Shown: positions 1 to 9,768, numbered from the stretch's first letter. The stretch is 64,000 bases of DNA from JANNMJ01 sp031425525 (GCA_031425525.1 JANPJM010000059.1:1-64000), one strand, 5' to 3'. Numbers and translations: made by a program. Notes: a model not told the origin generated them from the sequence alone.

Positions 1-144
1 CGCGGGTAGCCCGCGGCAGGTCGCCCGTCGCGGCGCGCACGCGAAACACGTTACGCGGCCCCCGGCCCCGGCCTTAACAGGCCGGGACTGGGCCGCGCGA
101 AACGTGTCTGGAGCTGGAGAACGCCCCACCCGCCATTTTTCTCC
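1..144. repeat. Nested inverted repeat (REP-like) downstream of the first T9SS gene
   Basis: No gene is visible. Positions 46-61 and 90-107 are imperfect inverted copies, and inside them 67-74 and 79-86 form a perfect 8-bp stem with a TAAC loop. The block shares the words GCGAAACACG and CTTAA with the intergenic element at 11630-11905, so both may belong to one dispersed intergenic repeat family. It lies just past the stop of the minus-strand gene ending at 145 and may help end its transcript, though there is no T run. Confidence 0.55.
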
Positions 145-1710
145 TTACTCTACCACCACGCGGCGCACCACGGGCGCTTGTCCGCTCACACGCACCTCTA
201 ACAGGTAGGTGCCGGCGGCGAGGCCCGCCGTTGGTACATCGGCCGAAAAGCCCCGGAAGCGGACGGTGGCGCCCACGCGGCGGCCCAGCACATCGCGCAG
301 GGTGGCGGTGGCGGTAGGCGCGGCGGCAGGTAAGGTCAGGCGCAGGGCCGAGCCGGCGCCTACCGGGTTCGGCGAAACCGTGAGGGCCGCACCGGCAGCG
401 GCTGCATCGGGCAGCCCCACAGTGCGGCACACCACGCCCACCGGCGCGCCGCCGGCTTGCAGATACCCCGCCGAATCGACCTTGAACACCCACGAGTCGG
501 ACGGGCCCACGTCCGGGGCGCTGTAGTGCAGAAAGCCGCAGCCCACGAAGCCGCCGTCCGGCGTGGGCGACATGCCGCGCAAATAATTGGAGGACTGGGG
601 GCCCGTGAGTTTGGCGTAGGTGCGCAGCCACAGCGAATCGCCATCGGGGCAGACCTTGAGGATGAAGCTGTCGGCCGGGCGGCGGCCGTAGGGCTGGTTG
701 GTGCGCCCCACGGCGTCCCACTGCCCGGCCGCCACCAAACTGCCGTCGGCCAATTCGTGGAAGGCATAATTCTCCGTCAGGTACGAGACGGGGCCGTAGA
801 TGCGCCGCCAGAGGGTGGCACCGGTCTGCCCGTTGAGCTTATAGATGGCCAGGCGCGGCTGGCCGTCCACTTGGCCGATGGGGCCGTAATTGACGCTGGC
901 GGCCACGGCCACGTGGCCGTCGCGGGTGGAGATGGGCACGGCCGTGCCGTCGTAGGAGCCGCGAAAGTCAAAGGCGCGCTGCCAGCGCACGTTGCCTTGG
1001 GGGTCGGTGCAGACCACGTAGGTGTCGGAGTTGAACAGCGAGTTGCGCGTGAAGCCGCCGAGCAGCAGCCCGCCGTCGGGCCGGGCGCTGATGGAGTAGC
1101 CTTCGCTGGTGGCCCGAAAGCCGTAGCAGCGCCGCCAGAGCAACGTGCCCACCGAATCGGTGCGCACCACCAGCAGCGAATCCGCCGAGGCGGGGGTCTG
1201 GCGGGCAATGCCGATGAGGGCAAAGCCGCCGTCGGTCGGCACCCGACACATTCCGTAGGCCAACGTTGCCCAGATCGGCTCCACGTAGCGCCGTGTCCAA
1301 AGCGTGTCACCCGTGGCCGAGAAACGCCACAGCATCGGGCCGCCGCGTGCCGTGTCGGCCAGCGTTTGCAGTTCTACCGTGCCCACGCCGGCAAAGCCGC
1401 CGTCGGGCAGCGCACAAAGGCCCTGCTGAAAATAACTGGTGTAAAAGTCACGGTTCGGATTACTAAAATAGCGGACGCGCCGTTGCCGCCCGTCGAAGTC
1501 TAGTAGGCGTATCATCCCAGCAATACGCCCCAGCACCGGGTAATCGTACGCTTGTCCCCACGTCACATAACCCGAATCAGTGGGCAATATGGACAAAGCG
1601 CCGCTCTGGTAGGGGGTATTATTGTTGGAGTAGCGATTATTGAAATACTGTTGCCCGAAGGCCGTCAGGGTGCTGCCTAGCAACACGACCAACAGGAGAA
1701 ACTGCCGCAT
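145..1710 (-). CDS. T9SS-secreted propeller-like protein (paralog A)
   Basis: A 521-residue secreted protein. Residues 1-20 are a clean signal peptide ending in AFGQ. The body has regularly spaced Gly/Asp-rich strands with recurring LPDGGF, DGSLVAAG and PTDGGFALIG, as in delta-60-type beta-propeller repeats of Bacteroidota cargo. About residues 440-521 form a type A T9SS sorting domain (SPNP, LRDVLGRRVG, GLAAGTYLLEVRV). It would be exported by Sec, then T9SS, and anchored or released at the surface. It is nearly the same as the upstream neighbour 1765-3333 through the body, but the sorting domains differ strongly. The ATG at 1710 starts the signal peptide directly. The ligand or substrate is unknown. 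Confidence 0.85.
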   Translation of the reverse strand: MRQFLLLVVLLGSTLTAFGQQYFNNRYSNNNTPYQSGALSILPTDSGYVTWGQAYDYPVLGRIAGMIRLLDFDGRQRRVRYFSNPNRDFYTSYFQQGLCALPDGGFAGVGTVELQTLADTARGGPMLWRFSATGDTLWTRRYVEPIWATLAYGMCRVPTDGGFALIGIARQTPASADSLLVVRTDSVGTLLWRRCYGFRATSEGYSISARPDGGLLLGGFTRNSLFNSDTYVVCTDPQGNVRWQRAFDFRGSYDGTAVPISTRDGHVAVAASVNYGPIGQVDGQPRLAIYKLNGQTGATLWRRIYGPVSYLTENYAFHELADGSLVAAGQWDAVGRTNQPYGRRPADSFILKVCPDGDSLWLRTYAKLTGPQSSNYLRGMSPTPDGGFVGCGFLHYSAPDVGPSDSWVFKVDSAGYLQAGGAPVGVVCRTVGLPDAAAAGAALTVSPNPVGAGSALRLTLPAAAPTATATLRDVLGRRVGATVRFRGFSADVPTAGLAAGTYLLEVRVSGQAPVVRRVVVE

Positions 1711-1719
1711 AGAGAATAG

Positions 1720-1757
1720 AAAGACCCACCGCGCGCTACCAGCAGCGCGCGGCGGGT
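1720..1757 (-). terminator. Intrinsic terminator of the 1765-3333 gene
   Basis: On the minus strand, a 15-bp stem (arms 1743-1757 and 1722-1736, one mismatch) with a 6-base loop is followed by TTTCT. It starts 7 bases past the stop of the upstream paralog, so the two paralogs are probably separate transcripts. Confidence 0.7.
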
Positions 1758-1764
1758 CATAAAC

Positions 1765-3333
1765 TTACGGCAGCTTCACCCACCGCCCACCCGCCAGCAC
1801 GCGCCTACCCAGGCGCACCTGCCAGCCGTACACCCCCGCCGCCAACCCCCGTACATCGAGCGCGGTCTGCGGGGCGTCGGCGGCTAGTGGCTGCTCGGCC
1901 ACTACCCGACCCAGTGCGTCGCGCAGCACCACGACCGCCCCGGCCCCGGCCGCCGCGCCGGTTGGCAGCCGCAGCCAGATAGTGCCTTCGGCCGTGGGGT
2001 TGGGCCAGAGCTGCGCCTCCGCTTCCTCGGCGCCCACCGCTTCCGGCAAGCCGATGGGCCGGCACACCACGCTCACGGGCGCGCCGCCCGCTTGCAGATA
2101 CCCCGCCGAATCGACCTTGAACACCCACGAGTCGGACGGGCCCACGTCCGGGGCGCTGTAGTGCAGAAAGCCGCAGCCCACGAAGCCGCCGTCGGGCGTG
2201 GGCGACAGGCCGCGCAAATAATTGGAGGATTGGGGGCCCGTGAGTTTGGCGTAGGTGCGCAGCCACAGCGAATCGCCGTCGGGGCAGACTTTGAGGATGA
2301 ACCCGTCGGCCGGGCGGCGGCCGTAGGGCTGGTTGGTGCGCCCCACCGCATCCCACTGCCCGGCCGCCACCAAACTGCCGTCAGGCAACTCGTGGAAGGC
2401 TAACGGACCGGCCAGGTACGACACCGGCCCGTAGAGGCGCCGCCACAGGGTGTCGCCGGTCTGGCCATCGAGCTTGTAAATGGCCAGGCGCGGCCGGCCG
2501 TCCACTTGGCCGATGGGGCCGTAATTGACGCCGGCGGCGACGGCCACGTGCCCGTCGCGGGTGGAAATGGGCACGGCCACGCCGTCGTAGGAGCCGCGAA
2601 AGTCAAAGGCGCGCTGCCAGCGCACGGTGCCCTGGGGGTCGGTGCAGACGACGTACGTGTCGGCGTTAAAGAGCGAGTTGCGCGTGAAGCCGCCGAGCAG
2701 CAGCCCGCCATCGGGCCGGGCGCTGATGGAATAGCCTTCGCTGGTGGCCCGCAAGCCGTAGCAGCGCCGCCAGAGCAACGTGCCCACCGAATCGGTGCGC
2801 ACCACCAGCACGCTGTCAGGGCCGGCCGGGGCGCCGCGCTCCATGCCGATGAGGGCAAAGCCGCCATCGGTCGGCACCCGGCACATCCCGAAACTGACGT
2901 TGATCTGCACCAGCTTGGCGTAGCGCCGCGTCCAGAGCGTGTCACCCGTAGCCGTAAAGCGCCACAGCATTGGCGCCCCGGTATTATTGGGCCAGCCGTC
3001 GGAGCCTAAGCCCGCAAAGCCGCCATCGGGCAGCGCACAGAGACCCTGCTGAAAATAATTGGCGTAAAAGTCACGGCGCGGGTCACTGAAATACTTCACC
3101 CGCCGCTGCCGGCCATCCGGGTCGAGAAAGCGCAGGATTGCTGCAATGCGCCCCAGAACCGGGTAGTCGTACGCTTGCCCCCACACAACATAGCCCGAAT
3201 CAGCGGGCAAAACCGATAAGGCACCGCTCGCGTAAGGCGTGCTGTTATTCGAATACCGATTATTGAAATACTGCTGCCCGAAGGCTACTGATTCACTGCC
3301 TAGCAATATAATCAGCACAAGAAACCACCGCAT
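1765..3333 (-). CDS. T9SS-secreted propeller-like protein (paralog B)
   Basis: A 522-residue secreted protein using the ATG at 3333, where a signal peptide begins (MRWFLVL...AFGQ). The longer open frame to 3399 adds 22 residues that overlap the terminator of the gene before it, so the inner start is preferred. The body matches paralog A almost residue for residue, with the same LPDGGF and DGSLVAAG repeats. The C-terminal ~85 residues are a type A T9SS sorting domain (LWPNP, LRDALGRVVAEQPL, GLAAGVYGWQVRLG) that is clearly not the one carried by paralog A. Terminators lie on both sides. The role is unknown; it is a tandem duplicate with a replaced sorting signal. Confidence 0.85.
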   Translation of the reverse strand: MRWFLVLIILLGSESVAFGQQYFNNRYSNNSTPYASGALSVLPADSGYVVWGQAYDYPVLGRIAAILRFLDPDGRQRRVKYFSDPRRDFYANYFQQGLCALPDGGFAGLGSDGWPNNTGAPMLWRFTATGDTLWTRRYAKLVQINVSFGMCRVPTDGGFALIGMERGAPAGPDSVLVVRTDSVGTLLWRRCYGLRATSEGYSISARPDGGLLLGGFTRNSLFNADTYVVCTDPQGTVRWQRAFDFRGSYDGVAVPISTRDGHVAVAAGVNYGPIGQVDGRPRLAIYKLDGQTGDTLWRRLYGPVSYLAGPLAFHELPDGSLVAAGQWDAVGRTNQPYGRRPADGFILKVCPDGDSLWLRTYAKLTGPQSSNYLRGLSPTPDGGFVGCGFLHYSAPDVGPSDSWVFKVDSAGYLQAGGAPVSVVCRPIGLPEAVGAEEAEAQLWPNPTAEGTIWLRLPTGAAAGAGAVVVLRDALGRVVAEQPLAADAPQTALDVRGLAAGVYGWQVRLGRRVLAGGRWVKLP

Positions 3334-3350
3334 GGGATTGGCGAAACGGA

Positions 3351-3383
3351 AAAACTGCCGCGTGCTGATGCCGGCACGCGGCA
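3351..3383 (-). terminator. Intrinsic terminator of the beta-helix gene
   Basis: On the minus strand, an 11-bp perfect stem (CTGCCGCGTGC and its complement) with an 8-base loop is followed by TTTTTCC. It lies 18 bases after the stop of the gene at 3401-6263 and ahead of the start at 3333. Confidence 0.75.
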
Positions 3384-3400
3384 GTTCTCGTTTCAACACG

Positions 3401-6263
3401 TTAGGGCAAGCGTACCAGCGTACCGCTTTGCACCACTTCCTCGCCTACCCGCAGCCGGTACTGGTACAGGCCCGCCGGCAGCGCGCTCAGGTTCAGTTCG
3501 GCCTCCACGGCGTGCGCTTTCAGCGCCTGCGTCAGGCGCACGATACCGTAGCGGTCGGTCAGTTCCAGCCGAACGAGCCGGTCGGTCGGCGGTAGGGCGT
3601 AGGCCACGCGCAGGTGGCCGTCGGCGGTGGGGTTGGGGTAGAACGTCGCCACGTCGGGCCGGATGCCGCGAGGCGTCGGGGCGGCGCGTTGGCCGGTCGC
3701 ACCGAGGTCGTCCCCGATGGCATCGAGGCGCCCATCCACGAACCGGTAGCCCAGGTACTGCGTCAGCACGGCGCGCCCTTCGGTAAAGGCCGATGTCGTG
3801 GAGTCGTGGGCGATGCGCACGATTTCGGCCCGCAGCGGGGCGTTGGTACGCAGCGCGTGCTGGGCGGCGCTGTCGGTTTCGTACGGCGCCAGCAGCGCCC
3901 GGATGCGCGCCGAGTAATCGGCGTACAGCGTGCGGGCCTGGGCCACCGCGTCGGCCGCCGCCTGCGCGGCTTTGCGCGGCGACAGTCGCCGTACGGCCGC
4001 TGGACGAGCACTGGTTTCGGGGGTACCGCCGCCGCCCGGCGAACCGGCCAGGCGCTGGGCCGCCGGGCTGCTGCGCGCGTCGAGCGCCTGCCGCAGGGCC
4101 GCGTAGGCGGGCTCATTGAGCAGCGCGAGCATGGCGCGCGCCGCGTCCACCCCGGCGCGCACATCTACGCTGTCGTTCAGGTAGCGGCGCAGCAGCTCGT
4201 TGATCGCCTGCTGGCGGTCGGCCGATGCTGCGGCCGTGTCGGCCTGGGCCAGTAGTGCTGCTTCGGTGGCGGTGCCGACCGCGCGGCGCAGTGGGCAGAA
4301 ATCTTCGAAAGACCGGCCAACCAGTGGAGCTTGGCAAGGCTGAAGCGTGGCCCCACCCATGCAGTAGATGCTGGGGGCGCCGGGCTGGGTGGGGAACGGG
4401 TTTTCGGGGTGGTGGCTGTAGTCGAACGGCAGAAAGCCGGTGCCGATCTGGCGCATATCCCACGCGCTCCCCGGCACGCAGGTATGGCTGAAGAGGTTGC
4501 CGGCAGGTGTCAGGAAGCGAGCCGGATTACTAGGCAAGACACAACTCCCCTGATTGGGCAGCCCTTGCGCCCTATCCAGAGCCGGAACGCCGGTGGTGCC
4601 GCTATTCACCTGGATCGCCAGATTCATCCGCGTGATGGTGTTCGCCGTGCCGCTGGTGGCGCCGGTGCGGAAGTCGTTGCACTTGATCTGCAACCCCGTG
4701 TTGCCTATCGGGATGGTCTTCCATTGACCGTTCCAAAGGAAAGGCCCATTAGCGCTCGACACCAGGATGCCGTCGGTCAGGCGTTCGAAATAATTGCGGT
4801 ACACCTCATCGTAGTTCGGCTCCACGGGGTGCGGGATGCGGTCGAGTTCCCAGAATTCCGCGCCCCGGATCTCCTGGCCGACCGTGGTAGAAGGCCAGGT
4901 AAAGCCCGCCGCAAAGGTGTTGCGGGTCACCGTGAACCCCGTGCTGCGCGACATCCGCATGCCGATGGCGTACACATCGGTGACCCGCCCCACCAGAAAT
5001 GTATTGTCGCGCACGATGACGGCGGTGGTATTGGCCATCCAGATGCCCGTATAATTATTCTCGAACCGGTTGCCAAACGCTTTCAGCGAATAGCTTGGGT
5101 CGGGGTTGTTGGCGTTGATGCCCGTCGAGAGGCGCCGGAACACGTTGGGGTTGCCCACCGCACCCACCACCTCGGCCTGGGCATTGTTAAGCGAAATGCC
5201 GATGCCCCGCAAATTGTACAGCAATTGCTGATTGTTGAAGGCGGCGTTGTTGTCGGTCAGCTCGAAGAGGTTGCCCACAAATCGCACGCCCTGAACGCCC
5301 GACATGTAGACGCCCATCTGGGTGCCGTAGCGCACGCCGCCGCCGGTGATGTACAAGGGGTCGGCGAGGGGCGTGTCGCTCAAAAATCCACAGTCGAATA
5401 TATCCGTCTTATTGTCGTGGTAGGGGTAATCGAGCAAGGTGACGCCGGTATGGCAGTTGCGGAAATCGGTGTTCTGTGCCAGCAAGACGCCGCCGCCATC
5501 GGCGTACGAGGTCAGCAAGCGCCCATCGACGTTGCTGTATTGCGGCCGGCCGGCCAACACGGCAATCCGGGCGTTGGCCACTACCGGGCGCAGGGCGTCT
5601 GCGATGTTCGTGGTACCCAGGTAGCACGTACCATACGCCGAACTCGACTGATCCGGAGCGGTACTGCCGGCCGGCGGCGTGGCCCCTTGGAGCACGATGC
5701 CGTCCCACATACTGTTGGGGCAGCCCTGCAAACTGGTGAGCGTCACGTTCGCGCCCACTTCCAGAATGCCGGCTTCCGGGAAAGCAACGGTCGCCTTTTC
5801 CACCACGATGCGCGTGGCGCGGTTGTAGGGCGGCGCGAGCTGAGCCAAGGTGACGGTCTTGCGCGTGTCGGCAAACTGCACGACCGTGCGCGAGCCGTCC
5901 ATCTGCTGCGTGATGTGCAGCGTACAGCCCGCCGGCACGCGCACGGTGCCGCGTACCTTCATATCGCTGCTCCAATACACATGAGGGACGGTCAGAGTCA
6001 TGTTGCCCAAGCCATCGGACGTCATCCCGACCATCCCACGGGGGCCGGCATTGCCATTGACGGGCCACACCACAAACCCGTCGAGGTCGTACGTGGTACT
6101 GTCTTGGCACAGCACCACGGCGGGCGCCTGCCCGGCCACGGGGTGGCTAGCGGCGGCCATCAGCAGCAGCAGCAGCAAGGCCCAAGGTGAAGCGGAAAAC
6201 CGCCGCCGGGCGCGGCGCAAGATCCCTAAAACATAGGGGGGGGGCAATACTTAACTTCGACAT
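3401..6263 (-). CDS. Right-handed beta-helix T9SS cargo protein with a poly-C tract at its 5' end
   Basis: The continuous frame runs from a TTG at 6247 (948 aa). Residues ~20-40 are a hydrophobic signal segment ending in VAGQ. Residues ~170-520 have the Asn/Gly-rich rungs of a right-handed beta-helix, with repeats such as RFVGNLFEL, NRFENNYTGI, VRDNTFLVG and VTRNTFAAG, as in NosD/pectate-lyase-like folds. A helical stretch follows (~680-850), then a type A T9SS sorting domain (~865-948; FYPNPTADG, LTDRYGIVRL, LPAGLYQYRLRV). The natural-looking ATG at 6263, preceded by an A/T-rich leader, gives MSKLSIA and then runs into a C9 tract (6236-6244). It reaches the body frame only if one C is lost. 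Either the gene starts at TTG 6247 or it is phase-variable. Polysaccharide binding or cleavage is plausible for a beta-helix, but no catalytic residues can be assigned. Confidence 0.8.
6236..6244 (-). repeat. Poly-C (C9) tract inside the 5' coding region
   Basis: Nine G on the plus strand, so C9 in the gene. It lies six codons after the ATG at 6263. The upstream ATG frame ends at the UGA/other stops or runs into a different frame, and the secreted body needs 8 or 11 C. Confidence 0.75.
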
Positions 6264-6599
6264 GGGGAGAAAATAAAAAAGGGAATCCGATACGAGCAAT
6301 CCATAACCAAGGGCGGCGTGATGAGCTATTATAGAAGTAGACCGGCCGAACAGACGAACGATGAAGTACCGGCGGCTAATGTAGGAAATAATTGGATGAC
6401 CCCGCGCGGCAAATAAGAAATATGGGGGAAATGGTCGCGCGCTTTCCTGCTCCTTGCCCACCAGACGCGGTTGGGTAGCAGGCGTAGAGGGCGGCCGTGC
6501 GTTGTGGCGCGGTAAACGGCGACCTGCAGTCCGCGCGACAACACGCTGCCGCGCTGGCGGTCACTGCCCTAGCGTATGGGCGCCCATGGGCGCCGCCTC
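6264..6599. other. Intergenic stretch without a supported gene
   Basis: About 330 bases between the beta-helix gene and the receptor remnant. It is A/T-rich near 6264-6430, consistent with a promoter zone for the minus-strand gene. Short open frames on both strands show no recognisable family. Confidence 0.5.
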
Positions 6600-6834
6600 C
6601 GCACGAAGAGGGTGGCCTATTGGCGGCAATAGGTTGTTCAACCGCGCCCGCCTGACGCACGAAATCGCCCTGGACGTGCAGAACGTGACCAACCGGCAGA
6701 ACGTGTTCTCCGAGCGGTACGACGTATACAAGCGCCGCTACGCCACGGAGTACCAGTTGGGGCTGTTCCCGATTTCGTGGTGTCGGCTGACGAAAGCCGG
6801 TTATCGGTTTAAAAACGTAGGCTGGCGCGTGTAA
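6600..6834 (+). pseudogene. C-terminal remnant of a TonB-dependent outer-membrane receptor
   Basis: The last ~65 residues of the frame ending at 6834 read LTHEIALDVQNVTNRQNVF followed by SERYD, TEYQLGLFPI and a final short strand. This is the characteristic C-terminus of Bacteroidota TonB-dependent receptors: the last two barrel strands with the DVQNVxNRQNVF turn. The usual final PxxYRxxF strand is degraded to SWCRLTKAGYRF. No plug or remaining barrel is found upstream; the preceding residues are low-complexity Arg-rich translation without similarity. It is therefore a relic of a deleted receptor gene, not a functional protein. Confidence 0.75.
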
Positions 6835-6892
6835 AATGGGTAGTGGAGCGCGGCGGCGGTAAGTTGCCGTCTCTATTATCTAAACAAGGCGA

Positions 6893-9106
6893 ATGACGCG
6901 GTACGAAAAGGCGCTATTGGCGGCAGCAGGCGCCACGATTGTATTCCTGACCTTCAGCACTTTTGGCGGCGCGCTATTGTCTTTTTGGCTTTGGCTGTTG
7001 GCGGCTTCGTATGCCGTGAACGGGTATGGACTCCTCGCGGGGCGCGCGCAAGCGGCGGTACCCGCCCTGCCGGGCGCGGTGCGCGCGCTGACGGGCATCA
7101 GCCTGGCAATCGGACTGATGTACCTGATTCAGGCAGTCCAGATCAACATGTACAACCCCGTTTTGCTGGGCGTGGTGGCTGGTTGGGGCGCCGGGCTGCT
7201 GGGCTATTGGTTCTGGCGGCGCCGAATGGGCCGACCCGCCGCGCCGCTGACGGGGCTGCTGGTGCGGGTAGGGCTGGTGGTGGCACTTGGACTGGTGTTC
7301 ACGGGGCGGCCCGAAGATTATGCGGTGTTGCGGCGGGTGCTGCTGGTGCTGAACCGGGGCAACGACCACCTGACGCATAATCTGCTGTTTCACGAGTATA
7401 TGGCGCGTTCCATTGCCTCCACCGAGCGCGAAGACCATTCGGCTGCGCTGGCGGAAGCAAAACGCGGAGTCCGGGAGGGTAATCATTGGCTCGGCCCGGA
7501 TTCTTTGACTGAGCGATATAAAATTGGCGGCGTCTATAGCCAACTGTATGAGGCGTACCGAGACATGGGTAACGCCGCCGCGAACCGGGGAGCGTATGCT
7601 GAAGCGCTACACCAGTATGAGCTTGGCGACCGAATTCTATCGACCGTCATTCTAGACACGGCGCAGACGAATCGACCTTATATTTTTCCTTACTGGGAGG
7701 AAGAACCGGTGTGGTCGCTCAACCACCGGGCTTACTGTGCTTGGAAGCTCGGACAGTTTGGGCTGAGCGATTCCTTATATCAGGAAGCTATCGCACGGTA
7801 TCACCGACTGAAATTGAAGAACACGCTAAATCTCGCGTTGCTACTGGCCAACGTGGCTGAATCGTGTAGTGAGCGGTCGTTAGCCGCCACCTCCAACGTA
7901 CTCTACTGGAAAGCCCACCGCATTCTGGCCACCGATACGACGGCGATTGCTCGTGAGCGGCGCCAAACCAATCTGCTTGCGATGGCCCGCAACTACCTTA
8001 TGCTCGATAGCTTGCCGGAGGCAGAGCGCGCGCTTCGGCTGGTGCAACCGGTACCCGCCGACAGCAATTGCATCACCGCGATACAGATGACGCGCGCCGT
8101 CATTCAGATCAAAAAGAGCCGCTACGCGGAAGCCAATCGGTTGGTGCGGCAATGTCTGCCCTACTTGCGGGCACCGAACCGCACCCTGAAATCGGGGCCG
8201 CTGATGTGCTATATGTTGCTCGCGGGTAATCATTTAGCCTTAGGTGAATTAGTGCAAGCGCAAGCAACCGCCGATTCCGCCCGAAAGCAGGTCGAGCAGT
8301 ACGGTTCCGGTACCGGCACATCGTTCGTCGAGTTGCTGGGGTTAATGGGTGAGATCAAGCAAACCCTCGGCGATTACTCCGCCGCCGACCGGTACTACGC
8401 ACGGGCGCAAACCATTTGTGAGGCGCGGAGCCTTACGGCGTTTCCGTTGCCGGGCATACGGCTGCGTCAGGCCATTCTGCACATGCATATGGGCCGCTAC
8501 TCGGCGGCGCACGATGCACTTGCAGCGGCCCGTGAGCAGCCTTCCCCGCCGGATGAAGCGCCTGGCCCCCGGCAGACTTTTTACCTATTGGCCGTGGCCG
8601 ATTTGCAACTGGTGCAAGGGCAGTTTCAGGCGGCGGAAAGAGGGTATCAGCAGGTGCTGAATATCCATCGCCAATTTGGGCAGCCCAGTACCCTCGCCTA
8701 CGCGCTGGCCTACAACGGCTTACTGCAAGCGGCCACTGCCCAGCACCACGTAGCCACCGCCGATTCGGCGCTGCAAACCGCCACCACGCTACGTGCCGCG
8801 CTGCTACCTGGCCGTCATCCGCTGACCATCGCCTTGGGCCTCAACGGTAGTGCACTTCGCCTCCAGCAACACCGCCCCGCCGATGCCGCTGCCCTCGTGC
8901 AACAGGCGCGCACGGTGGCCGAGGCACTGCTTCCGCCCGATCACGACACCTTCGGCGACCTGGCAATGGCCGAAGGCGACCTAGCCCGTGCCACGCACCA
9001 ACCATCGGCAGCCCGCGCCCACTACAACCGGGCGTATGCGGTATATCTGGCCAAATTCGGTCTCAATCACCCCAAGGTGAGGAATGCCCGCCAGTTATGC
9101 AGATAG
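6893..9106 (+). CDS. Membrane-anchored tetratricopeptide-repeat protein
   Basis: A 737-residue protein with four or five predicted transmembrane helices in residues ~5-140 (for example FLTFSTFGGALLSFWLWLL and GLLVRVGLVVALGLVFTG). A large soluble part of TPR-like helical pairs fills ~165-737. Helix pairs with A-x-x-x-Y/L spacing recur (GAYAEALHQYELGDRIL, GDYSAADRYYARAQ, GQFQAAERGYQQVLNIH, PSAARAHYNRAYAVYLAKFG). The last repeat resembles kinesin-light-chain/NPHP3-type TPRs. No catalytic domain is seen. It is probably a scaffold for protein contacts at the inner membrane. It stands alone on its strand between the receptor relic and the DUF4281-like gene. The partner is unknown. Confidence 0.75.
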   Translation: MTRYEKALLAAAGATIVFLTFSTFGGALLSFWLWLLAASYAVNGYGLLAGRAQAAVPALPGAVRALTGISLAIGLMYLIQAVQINMYNPVLLGVVAGWGAGLLGYWFWRRRMGRPAAPLTGLLVRVGLVVALGLVFTGRPEDYAVLRRVLLVLNRGNDHLTHNLLFHEYMARSIASTEREDHSAALAEAKRGVREGNHWLGPDSLTERYKIGGVYSQLYEAYRDMGNAAANRGAYAEALHQYELGDRILSTVILDTAQTNRPYIFPYWEEEPVWSLNHRAYCAWKLGQFGLSDSLYQEAIARYHRLKLKNTLNLALLLANVAESCSERSLAATSNVLYWKAHRILATDTTAIARERRQTNLLAMARNYLMLDSLPEAERALRLVQPVPADSNCITAIQMTRAVIQIKKSRYAEANRLVRQCLPYLRAPNRTLKSGPLMCYMLLAGNHLALGELVQAQATADSARKQVEQYGSGTGTSFVELLGLMGEIKQTLGDYSAADRYYARAQTICEARSLTAFPLPGIRLRQAILHMHMGRYSAAHDALAAAREQPSPPDEAPGPRQTFYLLAVADLQLVQGQFQAAERGYQQVLNIHRQFGQPSTLAYALAYNGLLQAATAQHHVATADSALQTATTLRAALLPGRHPLTIALGLNGSALRLQQHRPADAAALVQQARTVAEALLPPDHDTFGDLAMAEGDLARATHQPSAARAHYNRAYAVYLAKFGLNHPKVRNARQLCR

Positions 9107-9243
9107 CCACCCTACCCAATCCCATTCCGGCAATCTGTGATTCCCCGAAAACGCGCGGCCGCCGAACGAACAGCCACCTCGCCAGTCGGCCGCCCGGTTT
9201 GGGCGCTTCACCGGGCCGCCGCGCCGGTTCGCCCGTATTCGGG

Positions 9244-9275
9244 TTGCTGTAGGGTGGGCCGATACCGCACCTTTG
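9244..9275 (+). promoter_or_regulatory. Bacteroidota-type promoter for the 9304 gene
   Basis: TTG at 9244-9246, 21 bases, then CACCTTTG at 9268-9275. This is close to the -33 TTG / -7 TAnnTTTG consensus of the Bacteroidota housekeeping sigma factor. Predicted transcription start is near 9282, about 22 bases before the first possible start codon. Confidence 0.5.
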
Positions 9276-9303
9276 CACCCTCGGATTACCCCTCAACTGC
9301 TGC

Positions 9304-9756
9304 TTGCCCGTGACTCCCGCCGTCGTTTTTCAACTCGTTAATACCGCCGTACTGCCGGCGTGGGTGCTGCTGATTTTCTGGCCCACGGGCCGCCTCGCGC
9401 TTGGGCTCGTGCGCTCCTACGCCTGGAGCGGCGCGCTGGCCGCCTTGTATCTGGGGCTGTTGCTGGTTGGTTTGAACGACTGGCCCGACGATGCCTCCTT
9501 CAACTCGCTGGGGGGCGTGCGGGCGCTGTTTCGGTCTGATTGGGGGCTTGTCACGGGGTGGGTGCATTACCTGTGCTTCGACCTGGCGGTGGGGGTCTGG
9601 ATCGTGAACGACGCCCTCGCGCGCCGCCTCGATACCGGGTGGCGCCGCTGGGTGCGGGTGCCGGTGCTGGCGCTCACGTTCCTGTTCGGCCCGGTGGGGT
9701 TGCTGGCGTGGTTGGGGCTACGGGCGGCGTTGGGGGGGACTACCGAAAACCGCTAA
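9304..9756 (+). CDS. ABA4-like (DUF4281) family membrane protein
   Basis: About 150 residues with four hydrophobic helices. The motifs FNSLGGVRALFRSD, W-x-HYLCFDLAVGVWIVNDA and FGPVGLLAWLGLR match the ABA4-like DUF4281 family, small integral membrane proteins found in plants, cyanobacteria and Bacteroidota. The start is TTG 9304 or GTG 9310; no ATG is available in the right place. Thirteen bases separate it from the next gene, so the two small membrane-protein genes are probably cotranscribed. The biochemical role of bacterial members is unknown; the plant member affects carotenoid epoxidation. Confidence 0.75.
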   Translation: MPVTPAVVFQLVNTAVLPAWVLLIFWPTGRLALGLVRSYAWSGALAALYLGLLLVGLNDWPDDASFNSLGGVRALFRSDWGLVTGWVHYLCFDLAVGVWIVNDALARRLDTGWRRWVRVPVLALTFLFGPVGLLAWLGLRAALGGTTENR

Positions 9757-9768
9757 CCGGCTACTCGT

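Noticed and set aside
4331..6190. 619-residue open frame on the plus strand
   Set aside because: Antisense to the beta-helix T9SS gene; His/Gly/Arg-rich shadow translation caused by high GC, no domain.
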